Assembly: GCF_001320245.1 (NCBI RefSeq)
Contig: NZ_BCBA01000004.1
Coordinates: 62,001-126,000 of the forward strand
DNA from: Pseudomonas sp. NBRC 111124
GTDB lineage: Bacteria > Pseudomonadota > Gammaproteobacteria > Pseudomonadales > Pseudomonadaceae
DNA: 64,000 nt
Direction: 5' to 3'
The translations under genes and the position numbers were made by a program. Position 1 is the stretch's first letter, and each line of letters begins with the position of its first letter. Under the pieces are notes generated by a model. The model was not told the DNA's origin. It was given only the letters and a program-made list of their open reading frames with translations, and made no database searches. Positions 19,201 to 27,807 of this stretch are shown piece by piece.

Positions 19201-19960
19201 TGGGCTTGAAGGCATCGGCTCGGATCTGCAATTTTGCCGGCAAATGCTCGGCAAGGGCCTGCACCTCCCCGCTCAGGCGGGCATCCAGGTAGCCGCTGCT
19301 GGTGGCGTCGAGGATGAGCGACTTCTGCAGATCGCCCGTGGCGTTGAGCGCCAGTTGCCAGGCCTTGCCTTCCACGGCGGGCAACTGCACCTGCCCTTGC
19401 AACTGCAGCGGCCAGTCGCCCTCCGGCTGCAGATCGCCCTGTACCTCCACGCGCAGATCGTCACGTTGCAACTGCAGGCTGTCGATGCGTAGGCCGCTCG
19501 CTGTCCAGTGGGCCGCCAGGTGCAGGTCGCCGAGCAGGTCGCTGCCATCCAGGCGCAACTGCCCCACCTTGACCTCACCGACTTCGATCGCCACCGGCAA
19601 ACGCAATGCCGGCAATTGCAGCGGGCCCGATTCGGCCGGCTGGTCACTGGGCGCAAAGGCCATGTCGATCCGCTGGGCATGCAACTGATCGATGCACAGC
19701 GTGCCGCGCAGGAGGCAAGCTGGTGACCAGCTGAGCAGCGGTGCCTCCACTTGCACAGTGTTGCCGCCATCGACCCAGCTCAAATGGCTGGCCTGCCAGG
19801 TGCCCACGAGGCGGCCCTGGAAATCGTCGATGGTCAGCCCGGGAACCCGGCCGAGCGCCCAGCGGCTGCCGCCTTCGGTACCCAGCAAAAGGCCTAGGGC
19901 CAGGGCCACCAGCAACACACTGCCGAGCACGCCCAGCAGGATGAATTTCAACACACGCAT
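16289..19960 (-). CDS. tamB: Translocation and assembly module protein TamB
   Basis: A 1223-residue inner-membrane-anchored protein spanning the periplasm, an AsmA-like bridge implicated in lipid transport to the outer membrane and in autotransporter assembly with TamA. An N-terminal anchor (FILLGVLGSVLLVALALGLLL) precedes a very long beta-rich region, and the C-terminal DUF490 domain ends in YKLSKKVYLEAASGL. The ATG overlaps the tamA stop (TGATG); a GTG one codon earlier is also possible. A long open frame on the opposite strand within it is not a gene. Confidence 0.95.
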   Translation of the reverse strand: MRVLKFILLGVLGSVLLVALALGLLLGTEGGSRWALGRVPGLTIDDFQGRLVGTWQASHLSWVDGGNTVQVEAPLLSWSPACLLRGTLCIDQLHAQRIDMAFAPSDQPAESGPLQLPALRLPVAIEVGEVKVGQLRLDGSDLLGDLHLAAHWTASGLRIDSLQLQRDDLRVEVQGDLQPEGDWPLQLQGQVQLPAVEGKAWQLALNATGDLQKSLILDATSSGYLDARLSGEVQALAEHLPAKLQIRADAFKPTASLPDTLQFNQLVLNAQGDLLKGYQLTGSASLPAEQAPIALALTGKVDAKGATLDALDLTASDTQRVKLQASADWQQGLKADAQLDWQDFPWLRLYPLEAPPQVTLKRFNAQVQYRDGNYNGTFKGDLDGPAGAFTLASPFEGDLGQVRLPQLALTAGQGKAAGNVALRFADTLAWDVDLQLSALDPAYWLAELPGTLAGPLRSKGEMKGEQLNLDAQLDLKGRLRGQPAVLKVEAQGAGQNWTLGALAVQLGDNRINGSGSLQQRLAGRVDLDLPRLGQLWPRLQGQVKGRLDVSGTLNAPQGNLTLQGQQLAQEENRIQRLDLEARLDSAQRGALDLKANGIRLGDTVLGTLQANGKGDIRQQALTLALDGPQLKLDLGLDGQLDKGDWRGRLASGRIQAGGQDWQLQAPARLQRLASGQLDFGAHCWRSGQASLCGEDQRLAPEPRLRYHLKQFPLESLAQWLPKDFAWQGMLNADVNLDIPASGPKGAIRVDASGGTLRVRDKGRWIDFPYQALRLDSTLAPRRVDTRLDFRGERLGELSLNTRLDPLGKNKPLSGDFRLAGLDLSIARPFVPMVERLAGQLNGSGRLTGTLLAPQVNGSLTLSDGEVSGAELPVSLQDLSLRALIAGEQVQLNGDWRSGDAGRGQLSGHLTWGQALGMELRLQGQQLPVTVEPYATLEVAPDLNLRLIDDKLAVTGKVVVPKGKITVRELPPSTVKVSDDTVIVGHQTEEGKPPMAMAMDIDVVVGQDKLSFSGFGLTANLLGHVHIGDNMDTRGELSLADGRYRAYGQRLTIRRARLLFAGPIDQPYLDIEAIRTVDDVIAGIRLSGSAEQPTTTVFSEPAMSQEQALSYLVLGRPLGTSGEDNNMLAEAALGLGLAGSAGITGSLASGLGIDDFQLDTEGSGNSTSVVASGNLTEKLSLRYGVGVFEPANTIALRYKLSKKVYLEAASGLASSLDIFYKRDF

Positions 19961-21711
19961 CACAGCTCTGGCCCCATGGAGAAGTGCAGGCGAATACCGC
20001 CGTCGTCATCGAGCGCCTTGGCCAGGTCCAGGCGCAGCGGCCCTACCGGCGACACCCAGCGCACGCCGATACCGACCCCGGTCTTGAGGCTGGGCAGCTC
20101 CAGGGTGTTGAACGCATTGCCTTGGTCGATGAAGGTTGCCACCCGCCATTTCTCGGCCAGCGAGTACTGGTACTCGACACTGCCCGCGACCAGGTAGCGG
20201 CCGCCGATGCGGTCGCCGTCACTGTTCTTCGGCGACAGCGTCTGGTAGTCGTAGCCGCGCACGCTCTGGTCGCCGCCGGCGAAGAAGCGCAGCGACGGCG
20301 GGATGTTGTTCTTGTAGCCGTTGGTGGCACTGCCCCCGAACTGCACCCGGCCGAGGAAGCGGTGGTTGTGGCCAAGGGTCGTCAGGCCCTTGAGCAGGAC
20401 GTTGCCATGCAACAGGTTGGTGTCGGACATCAGCCCTTCCTTGGCCACCTGGGTATCAAACTGCAAGCGGTAGCCATTGTGCGGGTCGATGCGGTTGTCA
20501 CTGCGCAGGTAGGAAAAGCTCACCCCCGGCATCAACAGGGTGCTCAGCCCCGAGTCATCGCCCAGGCGATACTCTTCGCGCTGGTACTTGAGCGATATCA
20601 CCCGCTGCCAGCCGCTGGGCAGCTTGCTATGCCACTCAGGGCCGACAGTGAGCAGCTTGCTGAGGGTGTCGGTGCCAGCGATTTCTTCGTTCTGGTAGCC
20701 GCCGGCGAAGCGCAGCTTGTCGGTCAAGGGGGGATCGAGGGGCACGTCATACCACAGGCCGACGTTCTGCCGCGGCGCCGACAGTTCGGTTTCCCAGCCA
20801 TAACTGTGGCCTTGCGGGTTGACCCAGTGCCGCGTCCAGTTGGCCTTGCCACGTGGGCCGACGTCGGTCGAGAAGCCCAGGCCAAGGCCCATGGTACGAG
20901 GCTTGCGGGTTTCTAGGCGGACATCCACCGGGATGTCTTCGCCGACCGCCGCAGTGGGTGCGGCATCGACCCGAACACCTTCGAAATAGCCACTCGACTG
21001 CAGGTCGTTGTTGAGCCCGGCGATCAGTTCGGAATCATAAGGCGTACCGGGCTTGAACGTGACCATACGTTGCAGCAGGTCTTCGTCCAGCGGCGTATCG
21101 CCACTGAATTTCACCGCCCCGAGGCGATAACGCGGGCCGCTCTGGTACACCAGTTCGATGTCGGCCACGCCTGCCTGTGGGTCGACGGCCAGGCGCTGGC
21201 GGGAGAAGTGACCACTGAAGAAGCCATAGCGCGAAGCCTGGTTCTGGATCAGCCGCTTGGCGTCTTCGTACAGGCCATGATTAAGCGGTTCACCCGCGCG
21301 CAGCGCCCTGCTGTCTGGCACGCGAAAAGCCTTCATTTCGCTGGCCGGCCCTTCGATGCGCACCGTCACATTGCGCAAGCGCACCGGCTCACCAGGGTCG
21401 ATCTTGATGATCAGTTGGGGGGATTGATCGGCCTTGGCCGGCGGCTTGACCTCGGTGTCGATCTGCGCCTGATAGTAGCCAAGTGCCTGCGCAGCCTTGC
21501 GCGCCTGCTCCTGTGCCCCGCGACTGAAACGCAACAGCGCTTCTTCATCGCGGTCTCCAAGGTTGCCGATATAGCCTTCGACATTGGCCTTGAGCGCCTT
21601 GTTGGCGGGTTTTACCTTCACCAGCAACTCGCTCTGGCCCCATGCTGCAAAACTGGCGGCCCAGAAAACCAGGCCCCAGGTTAGTCTTCCTGAATACGTC
21701 ATGCGGCGCAT
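19960..21711 (-). CDS. tamA: Outer-membrane assembly factor TamA
   Basis: A 583-residue Omp85-family protein. A signal peptide ends near AAWG. POTRA domains occupy roughly residues 25-270, and the C-terminal half is a 16-strand barrel with the Omp85 signature in VRGYDYQTLSP and the end GIRLHFSMGPEL. It partners TamB, which follows with overlapping stop and start, an arrangement conserved in proteobacteria. The ribosome site is weak; an ATG three codons later is an alternative. Confidence 0.95.
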   Translation of the reverse strand: MRRMTYSGRLTWGLVFWAASFAAWGQSELLVKVKPANKALKANVEGYIGNLGDRDEEALLRFSRGAQEQARKAAQALGYYQAQIDTEVKPPAKADQSPQLIIKIDPGEPVRLRNVTVRIEGPASEMKAFRVPDSRALRAGEPLNHGLYEDAKRLIQNQASRYGFFSGHFSRQRLAVDPQAGVADIELVYQSGPRYRLGAVKFSGDTPLDEDLLQRMVTFKPGTPYDSELIAGLNNDLQSSGYFEGVRVDAAPTAAVGEDIPVDVRLETRKPRTMGLGLGFSTDVGPRGKANWTRHWVNPQGHSYGWETELSAPRQNVGLWYDVPLDPPLTDKLRFAGGYQNEEIAGTDTLSKLLTVGPEWHSKLPSGWQRVISLKYQREEYRLGDDSGLSTLLMPGVSFSYLRSDNRIDPHNGYRLQFDTQVAKEGLMSDTNLLHGNVLLKGLTTLGHNHRFLGRVQFGGSATNGYKNNIPPSLRFFAGGDQSVRGYDYQTLSPKNSDGDRIGGRYLVAGSVEYQYSLAEKWRVATFIDQGNAFNTLELPSLKTGVGIGVRWVSPVGPLRLDLAKALDDDGGIRLHFSMGPEL

Positions 21712-21754
21712 GCTACCAGAGCCAGGCGCTCAAGGGAGGCGCCTGGGGGCCACT

Positions 21755-22405
21755 TCAAGCAATTGATGACATGGATGACACTGGATTGGGGTGAAAGAAC
21801 ACCCTCTCCCGGATTGGCCCTACAGCCACCTCCCCAATCTCTTCATAGCCCTGGCGTGCATAAAAGGCCAGGTAATGCTCATTGCCAGAGTCCAGCACCA
21901 CGCCCTGGGTATTGGGGTCTTCCGCGCACCAGTCATGAACAGCCTGTAACAATTGTTCGCCGTAATGACAGCCTCGAAATTGCGGATGCACCCCCAGCAG
22001 CGGCAGCATGTGCACTTGCCCGGTTGGCAGGCAGCTGGCGAGTGCCGCCTGATATTCCATGTAACGCCGGGTGCAGCGCTGGCCAGTACCCAGCAGCATG
22101 CGCAAACGCCAGGCCCAGCTGTCGGCCACGCCCAAGCGGCGTTGCGGCGGCACGATCAGGGCCAGGGCAATCAGGCGGTCTTCCAGCAACAGGCCGATGG
22201 CCGGCAGTTGCAGATAAAAATGCTGACGCACCCACTCACGCACCATCACCCTCAGCCGGCGTTCATAGCCTGGGCGCTGGCCCTCGAAGATATAGGCAAA
22301 GGTCGGTTCGTTCCGGTAGGCGTTGTATAGCAGTGAGCGTGCCTCACGGCTGTAGCCGTCATCGAGCGTGCAGACATGGGCCTGGGCGGCAGTGGCTTCG
22401 GGCAT
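21755..22405 (-). CDS. GNAT-family N-acetyltransferase
   Basis: A 216-residue protein with the GNAT fold: the acetyl-CoA loop is seen as LLGVHPQFRGCHYGEQLL (pattern V-x-P-x-x-R-G-x-x-x-G), and the closing strand as AFYARQGYEEIGE. The substrate cannot be told. AGGAGG precedes the chosen ATG by ten bases; the open frame extends 26 codons further without a good site. It lies directly downstream of nothing on its strand and diverges from xthA. Confidence 0.85.
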   Translation of the reverse strand: MPEATAAQAHVCTLDDGYSREARSLLYNAYRNEPTFAYIFEGQRPGYERRLRVMVREWVRQHFYLQLPAIGLLLEDRLIALALIVPPQRRLGVADSWAWRLRMLLGTGQRCTRRYMEYQAALASCLPTGQVHMLPLLGVHPQFRGCHYGEQLLQAVHDWCAEDPNTQGVVLDSGNEHYLAFYARQGYEEIGEVAVGPIRERVFFHPNPVSSMSSIA

Positions 22406-22569
22406 GGCGGGCGGTCCTCCTGGAAAGGGCGTAATCAGTGCCTTGGAGGTGCTCCACTGCGTATCGTTCACCTCCACCAGCACGTTAGCAGCGCCTGAAC
22501 GAGCCTGCCACGCTGGTGATGAACGCCGATGTCGGCTAGCATCCGGCCTTTTACCAGGATTGTCTTTCC

Positions 22570-23382
22570 ATGAAGATCGTCTGTTTCAACATCAACGGCC
22601 TGCGGGCCCGCCCGCACCAGCTGGCGGCGCTGATCGAAAAGCACCAGCCGGACGTGATCGGCCTGCAGGAAACCAAGGTCAGCGACGATCAGTTCCCCTT
22701 GGCCGATATCCAGGCCTTGGGTTATCACGTGCACTACCATGGCCAGAAGGGCCATTACGGGGTCGCCCTGCTCTCGCGCCAGGCGCCACTGAGCCTGTTC
22801 AAGGGCTTTGCCACGGATGAAGAGGATGCCCAGCGCCGCTTTATCTGGGGCACCTTCGCCGATGCCGACGGCAACCCGATCACGGTGATGAACGGCTACT
22901 TCCCGCAAGGTGAAAGCCGCGACCACCCCACCAAGTTCCCTGCCAAGCAGCGCTTCTACAGCGATCTGCAAGCATTGCTCGACGGGCAGTTCAAAAGCGA
23001 CCAGCCGGTATTGGTGATGGGCGACATGAACATCTCGCCCCAGGACTGTGACATCGGCATCGGCCCGGACAATGCCAAGCGCTGGCTGAAGACCGGTAAG
23101 TGCAGCTTCCTGCCGGAAGAGCGCGAGTGGATGGAGCGCCTCAAGGGGTGGGGCCTGGTGGACAGCTTCCGCCACCTGTACCCGGAAGTGACCGACCGCT
23201 TCAGCTGGTTCGACTACCGCAGCCGCGGGTTCGAGGACGACCCCAAACGCGGGCTGCGCATCGACCTGATCATGGCCTCCCAGGCCCTGGTGCCGCGGAT
23301 CAAGGCAGCCGGTGTGGACTATGAGCTGCGCGGGATGGAAAAGCCGTCGGACCATGCGCCGATCTGGCTGGAGTTAAGCTGA
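22570..23382 (+). CDS. xthA: Exodeoxyribonuclease III
   Basis: A 270-residue AP endonuclease / 3'-5' exonuclease for base excision repair. Catalytic segments are intact: NINGLRA at the N-terminus, LQETKV (catalytic Glu about 34), [19 protein letters not shown] and the terminal [11 protein letters not shown] with the catalytic His. Length matches E. coli XthA (268). Single gene with its own upstream gap. Confidence 0.96.
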   Translation: MKIVCFNINGLRARPHQLAALIEKHQPDVIGLQETKVSDDQFPLADIQALGYHVHYHGQKGHYGVALLSRQAPLSLFKGFATDEEDAQRRFIWGTFADADGNPITVMNGYFPQGESRDHPTKFPAKQRFYSDLQALLDGQFKSDQPVLVMGDMNISPQDCDIGIGPDNAKRWLKTGKCSFLPEEREWMERLKGWGLVDSFRHLYPEVTDRFSWFDYRSRGFEDDPKRGLRIDLIMASQALVPRIKAAGVDYELRGMEKPSDHAPIWLELS

Positions 23383-23426
23383 TACCTCGGTTGCATGCCG
23401 AAAGAGATGTATCGCCTGTGATATCG

Positions 23427-23446
23427 AGCGCCGCCCGCGCGGCGCT
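23427..23446. terminator. GC-rich hairpin between convergent genes
   Basis: AGCGCCGC and GCGGCGCT pair perfectly around CCGC between the ends of xthA and the anti-sigma gene. There is no T-run, so it is a weak terminator or a REP relic; a similar core recurs near 61.27 kb. Confidence 0.5.
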
Positions 23447-23457
23447 TGGTACACCCG

Positions 23458-24210
23458 CTACAACCCCAACCGCAACGCCTCCCCTACCCCCGCCCCACGC
23501 CCATCGTCCGCGGCACTGACCAAGGCAAAGTTGTACGCTCCATGCGACCAGTAACGCGCCTGCAGCTGCCCATCGACCCGTTGTCCCTGCGGCATGCGTT
23601 CATAGCGGTCACCCGGCGAACGCAGGAACAGGCTGATGCGCTGGCCACTGTGGTCCTGGAACACCAGCAGCGCCGCCGGCCCCTGCTCGTTGCTGAGCAA
23701 CCGCGCCCCGACCGGCTGAAAACCATACCCTGCCAGGTCCGGCAACTGCCCCACACGGCTGAAATGCCGACCCAGCCAGTCACGTAGCTGCGCCGGGTCA
23801 CTGGCCTGGATATCCAGCGCTTCGCTGCCTGCGAACAGCCGATGGGCCTGCACCGCATCGGCCATGGGCAAATCGTTGCTGGCCAGGGTCACCTGCCGTG
23901 CCTGCCAGCCACCCAGCCCGCCGATACCCAACGCCAGCAGCAACACTGCCGCCGAAGCCAGCCGCCGCTGACGCCGCTGGCGCACCCGCTGCTGCACCTG
24001 ACGCAGGTCGAGGGTGGCCGCCCCTGGCTGCTCGGCAAACCCTGCCAAGGCCGCACGCAGGCGCCTGGCGTCATTGCGCCAGGCCTCGACCCGCGCCGCT
24101 TGCTGCGGGTTGGCCGCCAGCCAGGCGTGCACCTCGGCGCGCCGGGCCGGTTCCAGGCGGTCGTCGATATAAGCGTGCAGCTCGTCTTCACCGGGAATCA
24201 GGCGCGTCAT
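23458..24210 (-). CDS. Transmembrane anti-sigma factor
   Basis: A 250-residue single-pass membrane protein co-transcribed with the ECF sigma gene, whose stop it overlaps by four bases. The N-terminal cytosolic part has the anti-sigma layout DELHAYIDDRLEPARRAEVHAWL but no HxxxCxxC zinc motif. One transmembrane helix lies near residues 84-103 (SAAVLLLALGIGGLGGW). The periplasmic part is of unknown fold. It should hold the sigma factor inactive until a stress signal; the peroxidase target gene suggests an oxidative cue, which is inference. Confidence 0.88.
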   Translation of the reverse strand: MTRLIPGEDELHAYIDDRLEPARRAEVHAWLAANPQQAARVEAWRNDARRLRAALAGFAEQPGAATLDLRQVQQRVRQRRQRRLASAAVLLLALGIGGLGGWQARQVTLASNDLPMADAVQAHRLFAGSEALDIQASDPAQLRDWLGRHFSRVGQLPDLAGYGFQPVGARLLSNEQGPAALLVFQDHSGQRISLFLRSPGDRYERMPQGQRVDGQLQARYWSHGAYNFALVSAADDGRGAGVGEALRLGL

Positions 24211-24728
24211 TTGAGTCTCCGCAAGGCCGGCGGCTGGGGGTTGCCCTCGGTCAGTTCTCGCAAGGCGGCACGGGCGCGCGACAGACGCGACATCACCGTA
24301 CCGATAGGGATTTCCAGAGCCGCAGCCGCTTCCTTGTAGCTAAGCCCCTCGATGCTGACCAGCAGCAGTAACGCCCGCTGTTCGGTCGACAGGTGGGCGA
24401 AGGCCTGCAGGTCGGCCTGGGCCAGGACGATGTCCTCGGTATTGTCACCGACCGCTTCGTCTTCCACGGCGCCGCGGCCGAACCACGACAGCCAGCGGGC
24501 GTGCAAGCGCTCGCGGCGCTTACCATCAAGAAACAGCCGATACAGGATGGTGAACAGCCAGGCACGCAGGGCCTCGGCTTCGCGTTGCTGGCCACGGCGG
24601 CTCAAGGCGCGCTCGACCGTGGCCTGGACCAGGTCATCGGCGCTGCCGGGCTCGCGCGTCAGCCACACGGCAAAGCGGCGCAAGCGCTGCAGCAGCTCAC
24701 GCCACTGCTGTTCGTCCAGATCGTGCAT
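24207..24728 (-). CDS. ECF-type RNA polymerase sigma factor
   Basis: A 173-residue group IV sigma factor. Region 2 is seen in EPGSADDLVQATVERAL and LRAWLFTILYRLFLDGKRR, region 4 in LSYKEAAAALEIPIGTVMSRLSRARAAL. The start at MHDLDEQQW matches family length; the upstream open frame has no ribosome site and would run through the promoter. Stop and anti-sigma start overlap as ATGA. It probably controls itself and the divergent peroxidase operon through the paired promoters described next. Confidence 0.93.
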   Translation of the reverse strand: MHDLDEQQWRELLQRLRRFAVWLTREPGSADDLVQATVERALSRRGQQREAEALRAWLFTILYRLFLDGKRRERLHARWLSWFGRGAVEDEAVGDNTEDIVLAQADLQAFAHLSTEQRALLLLVSIEGLSYKEAAAALEIPIGTVMSRLSRARAALRELTEGNPQPPALRRLK

Positions 24729-24768
24729 GGTCAGGTACCGGGCGCTGGGGTTGTCAGTGTATGGGGCA

Positions 24769-24793
24769 GACGCCTGGCGAGAAAATCTATTCC
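24769..24793 (-). promoter_or_regulatory. ECF promoter for the sigma/anti-sigma operon
   Basis: Reverse strand: GGAATA, then 15 bases, then CGTC. This is the classic ECF -35/-10 layout (GGAAC-like, CGTC). It lies about 40 bases before the sigma start and is a near copy, with equal spacing, of the promoter on the other strand. Confidence 0.72.
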
Positions 24794-24800
24794 CGCCGAT

Positions 24801-24825
24801 GGAATAAGTTTTTCTCCGCCTCGTC
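24801..24825 (+). promoter_or_regulatory. ECF promoter for the peroxidase operon
   Basis: Forward strand: GGAATA, 15 bases, CGTC, with spacers similar in both copies (AGTTTTTCTCCGCCT here, GATTTTCTCGCCAGG opposite). It ends 25 bases before the peroxidase ATG. Two matching elements back to back indicate one sigma factor driving both directions. Confidence 0.72.
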
Positions 24826-24849
24826 GTACTGGCACCTTCACTGAACCGG

Positions 24850-25905
24850 ATGACGACCATGAATTCACCCTTGCAAGGCCCCGCCAAGGCGCTGCGCCTG
24901 GCCGGCATAGGCGCCGTGATGCTGGCGCTGGGCGCCGGCTTCGCCTATGCGGCCGGCTGGATCGGCGGGCCGCAACTGACCCCGCAACGCATCATCGACA
25001 CCTTCGAGGCCCAGGCCGACCACTACGCGGGCTATCGCAAGAACCACGCCAAGGGCCTGTGCATCAGCGGCTACTTCCAGCCCAGCGGCCAGGCCGCGAG
25101 CTTGTCCACTGCACGGGCCTTCAGCCAGGCACGGGTGCCGGTGATCGGCCGTTTCGCCATTGGCGGTGCCAACCCGTTCGCCCCGGACACCGGCGTACCT
25201 GTGCGCAGCCTGGCAATCCAGTTGAGCACTGATGACGGCCAGATCTGGCGTACCGGCATGAACAACCCACCGGTGCTGGCTGTGAGCACCCCTCAGGGCT
25301 TCTACGACCAGGTGCTGGCAGGCGCGCCCGACCCGGCCACCGGCAAACCGGACCCGGCAAAGTTGCAGGCCTTCTTCGCCGCCCACCCGGAAAGCGCGGC
25401 GTTTCGCCAGTGGGCAGCGAGCTACAAGCCCAGCGACAGCTTTGCCAGCACCCAGTACCACAGCATCAACGCCTTCCGCCTGATCGATGCCAGCGGCACC
25501 GCGCACCCGGTGCGCTGGCAGCTCGAACCGCAAACCCCCTTCAGCGCATTGCCCGGCAAGGTCGACGACAAGCAGTTCCTCCAGCACGACCTGCAACAGC
25601 GTTTGGCCCAGGGGCCACTGCGCTGGACCCTGCGCCTGGTCCTTGCCGACCAGGGCGATGCCGTGGACGACCCGGCCCGCCCATGGCCGGCCGAGCGACG
25701 CAGCGTCGATGCCGGCACCTTGGTGGTCGAGCAGGTCGACGCCCCCGAGCAAGGCGCCTGCCGCGACCTGAACTTCGACCCTTTGATCCTGCCCAGCGGC
25801 ATACAGCCTTCTGCCGACCCGATCCTCGCCGCCCGTTCGGCGGCCTATTCGGAATCTTTTAACCGCCGCAGCCGCGAGTCGCTCGGCGCAGGAGCACAGC
25901 GATGA
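24850..25905 (+). CDS. SrpA-type catalase-family peroxidase
   Basis: A 351-residue haem peroxidase of the short catalase family. It has an N-terminal membrane anchor or signal (about 15-37) so it probably faces the periplasm. The distal catalytic His lies in KNHAKGLCISG, the substrate-channel strand in GRFAIGG, and the proximal haem-ligand Tyr in ARSAAYSESFNRRS. It lacks the long C-terminal parts of true catalases. The second ATG, three codons on, has the better spacing to GGATG. It overlaps the next gene by four bases. Confidence 0.88.
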   Translation: MTTMNSPLQGPAKALRLAGIGAVMLALGAGFAYAAGWIGGPQLTPQRIIDTFEAQADHYAGYRKNHAKGLCISGYFQPSGQAASLSTARAFSQARVPVIGRFAIGGANPFAPDTGVPVRSLAIQLSTDDGQIWRTGMNNPPVLAVSTPQGFYDQVLAGAPDPATGKPDPAKLQAFFAAHPESAAFRQWAASYKPSDSFASTQYHSINAFRLIDASGTAHPVRWQLEPQTPFSALPGKVDDKQFLQHDLQQRLAQGPLRWTLRLVLADQGDAVDDPARPWPAERRSVDAGTLVVEQVDAPEQGACRDLNFDPLILPSGIQPSADPILAARSAAYSESFNRRSRESLGAGAQR

Positions 25906-26408
25906 AACCTGAAGTCTTCCACCCATGGGCACGCCTGGTTCACTGGCTGATGGCGATCCTGATCATCTGCATGCTGTTCATCGGCGTGAGCATGGTCGGC
26001 GACCTCTCACTGCGCCACCCGCTAATGGTCGAACTGCACAAGGCCACGGGCCTGGCCTTGCTGGTACTGGTGATCGTGCGCATAGCCCTGCGCCTGACCT
26101 TGCCACATCCGCCGTTGCCAGCCGACCTGCCAGCGCTACAGCGCTTCGCTGCTGGCGCCTCGCACCTGCTGCTCTACGGCCTGATGCTGGCGATGCCGCT
26201 GCTGGGCTGGGCGATGCTGTCAGCGGGCGGCTATCCACGCCCGCTGCAGCTGCCGGCGATTGTCCCCCATGACTTGCAGCTGTACGCCGTGCTGCGCCAG
26301 GCCCACGGCTGGGCCGGTTACCTGCTGTTCGCCACCGTGCTGGTGCATCTGGGGGCAGCACTGATGCATGCCTTGGTGCGCCGGGACGGCGTGTTGCGTA
26401 GCATGTGA
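25902..26408 (+). CDS. Cytochrome b561
   Basis: A 168-residue four-helix membrane cytochrome with haem-binding histidines visible in HPWARLVHW, ELHKATG, GASHLLLYG and QAHGWAGYL/VHLGAALMH. It probably passes electrons from quinol to the periplasmic peroxidase, with which it is translationally coupled. That partnership is inferred from operon structure and is common for SrpA-type peroxidases. Confidence 0.88.
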   Translation: MKPEVFHPWARLVHWLMAILIICMLFIGVSMVGDLSLRHPLMVELHKATGLALLVLVIVRIALRLTLPHPPLPADLPALQRFAAGASHLLLYGLMLAMPLLGWAMLSAGGYPRPLQLPAIVPHDLQLYAVLRQAHGWAGYLLFATVLVHLGAALMHALVRRDGVLRSM

Positions 26409-26465
26409 CCTGGCCCCATGCGGCGCAGCGAGTGACAGGCTGATGCCCGGGCGGGCTCGACAAAC

Positions 26466-26484
26466 AGCAATTATTCTCATTAAT
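26466..26484. promoter_or_regulatory. Candidate Fur box before the MFS gene
   Basis: On the reverse strand the 19-mer ATTAATGAGAATAATTGCT matches 13 of 19 bases of a Fur consensus variant (GATAATGAGAATCATTATC). It lies about 40 bases before the MFS start codon, so the transporter may be induced by iron limitation. Confidence 0.5.
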
Positions 26485-26522
26485 CTCGGCAGCTTTGTTG
26501 TCGACCTGCCCTGGACTGCCTC

Positions 26523-27728
26523 ATGAACGTTGCAAAGGACCCTGCATTACTGTCACCCGCCAACACGCTGGACATGCGTCCGCTGCTGCTGGCCAACATG
26601 GCCTGCACCCTGTCGATGATGGCCTTCGTCGCGCTGATCGGGCCGATCTCGCGCCTGCTGGGCATGGCCACCTGGCAAGCCGGCGCGGCCGTGACCGTGG
26701 CCGGCGTGGTCTGGGTGCTGCTGGCGCGTCCGTGGGGACGGTTGTCTGACCGCCTGGGGCGCCGCCGTATCCTGTTGCTGGGCAGCGCCGGCTTCACCCT
26801 GGCCTACTGGCTGCTGTGCCTGTTCGTCGAAGGGGCGTTGCGCTGGCTGCCGGGGGCGGGCCTGGCGTTCGTCGGGCTGATGCTGGCACGCGGGTGCATC
26901 GGCGCTTTCTACGCTGCCATCCCGGTGGGTTGCAACGCACTGATTGCCGACCATGTGGAGCCACAGCGCCGGGCTCGGGCCATGGCCTCGCTGGGCGCGG
27001 CGAATGCCGTCGGCCTGGTGGTGGGGCCGGCGCTGGCAGCTGTGCTGGCACAGCACAGCCTGAGCTTGCCGTTCCATGTCATGTCGCTGCTGCCGGCCAG
27101 CGCCTTCCTGGTGCTGCTATTCAAGCTCAAGCCACAGCCCCTTGCGCAAAGCCATGCGCCCAGCCCCGTGCGGCTCAGCGACCCGCGCCTGCGCAGGCCA
27201 CTGCTGGTGGCCTTCAGCGCCATGCTCAGCGTCACGGTATCGCAGATCGTCGTCGGCTTCTTCGCCCTCGACCGCCTGCAGCTGGCACCCACCGATGCCG
27301 CCCAGGCGGCGGGCATCGCCCTGACCACCGTTGGCGTGGCGTTGATCCTGTCGCAGGTCGTGCTGCGCCAGCTGGAGTGGCCGCCCCTGAAGATGATCCG
27401 GGTGGGCGCCAGTGTGTCGGCACTGGGTTTTGCCTGCGGCGCGCTGGCCACCACGGCGCCGTGGCTATGGAGTTGCTACTTTGTCGCTGCGGCCGGCATG
27501 GGCTTTGTATTTCCGGCATTTTCCGCGCTGGCGGCCAATGCCATGCAGGCTTCGGAACAAGGTGCTACCGCCGGCTCGATTGGCGCCGCCCAGGGCATGG
27601 GCGCGGTGATCGGACCACTGGCCGGCACGCTGGTCTATGCCGTGGACCCACGCTTGCCTTTCCTGGCAGTTGCGCTGCTGTTGCTGCTGGTCGGGCTGTG
27701 GCCGCTGCCGCGCGAGCAACGGGCCTGA
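26523..27728 (+). CDS. MFS transporter
   Basis: A 401-residue 12-helix major facilitator. Motif A is present between helices 2 and 3 (GRLSDRLGRRR) and a proline/glycine-rich antiporter-like segment follows in helix 5 (GLVVGPALAA). This points to a drug:H+ antiporter-type exporter. The upstream Fur-like box raises the possibility of siderophore or metal-linked export, but the substrate cannot be told. Confidence 0.85.
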   Translation: MNVAKDPALLSPANTLDMRPLLLANMACTLSMMAFVALIGPISRLLGMATWQAGAAVTVAGVVWVLLARPWGRLSDRLGRRRILLLGSAGFTLAYWLLCLFVEGALRWLPGAGLAFVGLMLARGCIGAFYAAIPVGCNALIADHVEPQRRARAMASLGAANAVGLVVGPALAAVLAQHSLSLPFHVMSLLPASAFLVLLFKLKPQPLAQSHAPSPVRLSDPRLRRPLLVAFSAMLSVTVSQIVVGFFALDRLQLAPTDAAQAAGIALTTVGVALILSQVVLRQLEWPPLKMIRVGASVSALGFACGALATTAPWLWSCYFVAAAGMGFVFPAFSALAANAMQASEQGATAGSIGAAQGMGAVIGPLAGTLVYAVDPRLPFLAVALLLLLVGLWPLPREQRA

Positions 27729-27807
27729 CAAGCACAGCGCGCAAGCGTGAAGAGTGTGTTTTAATGCGTCGCTAATTATTTTAAACACCTCTGATTACAA
27801 GGCGGCT

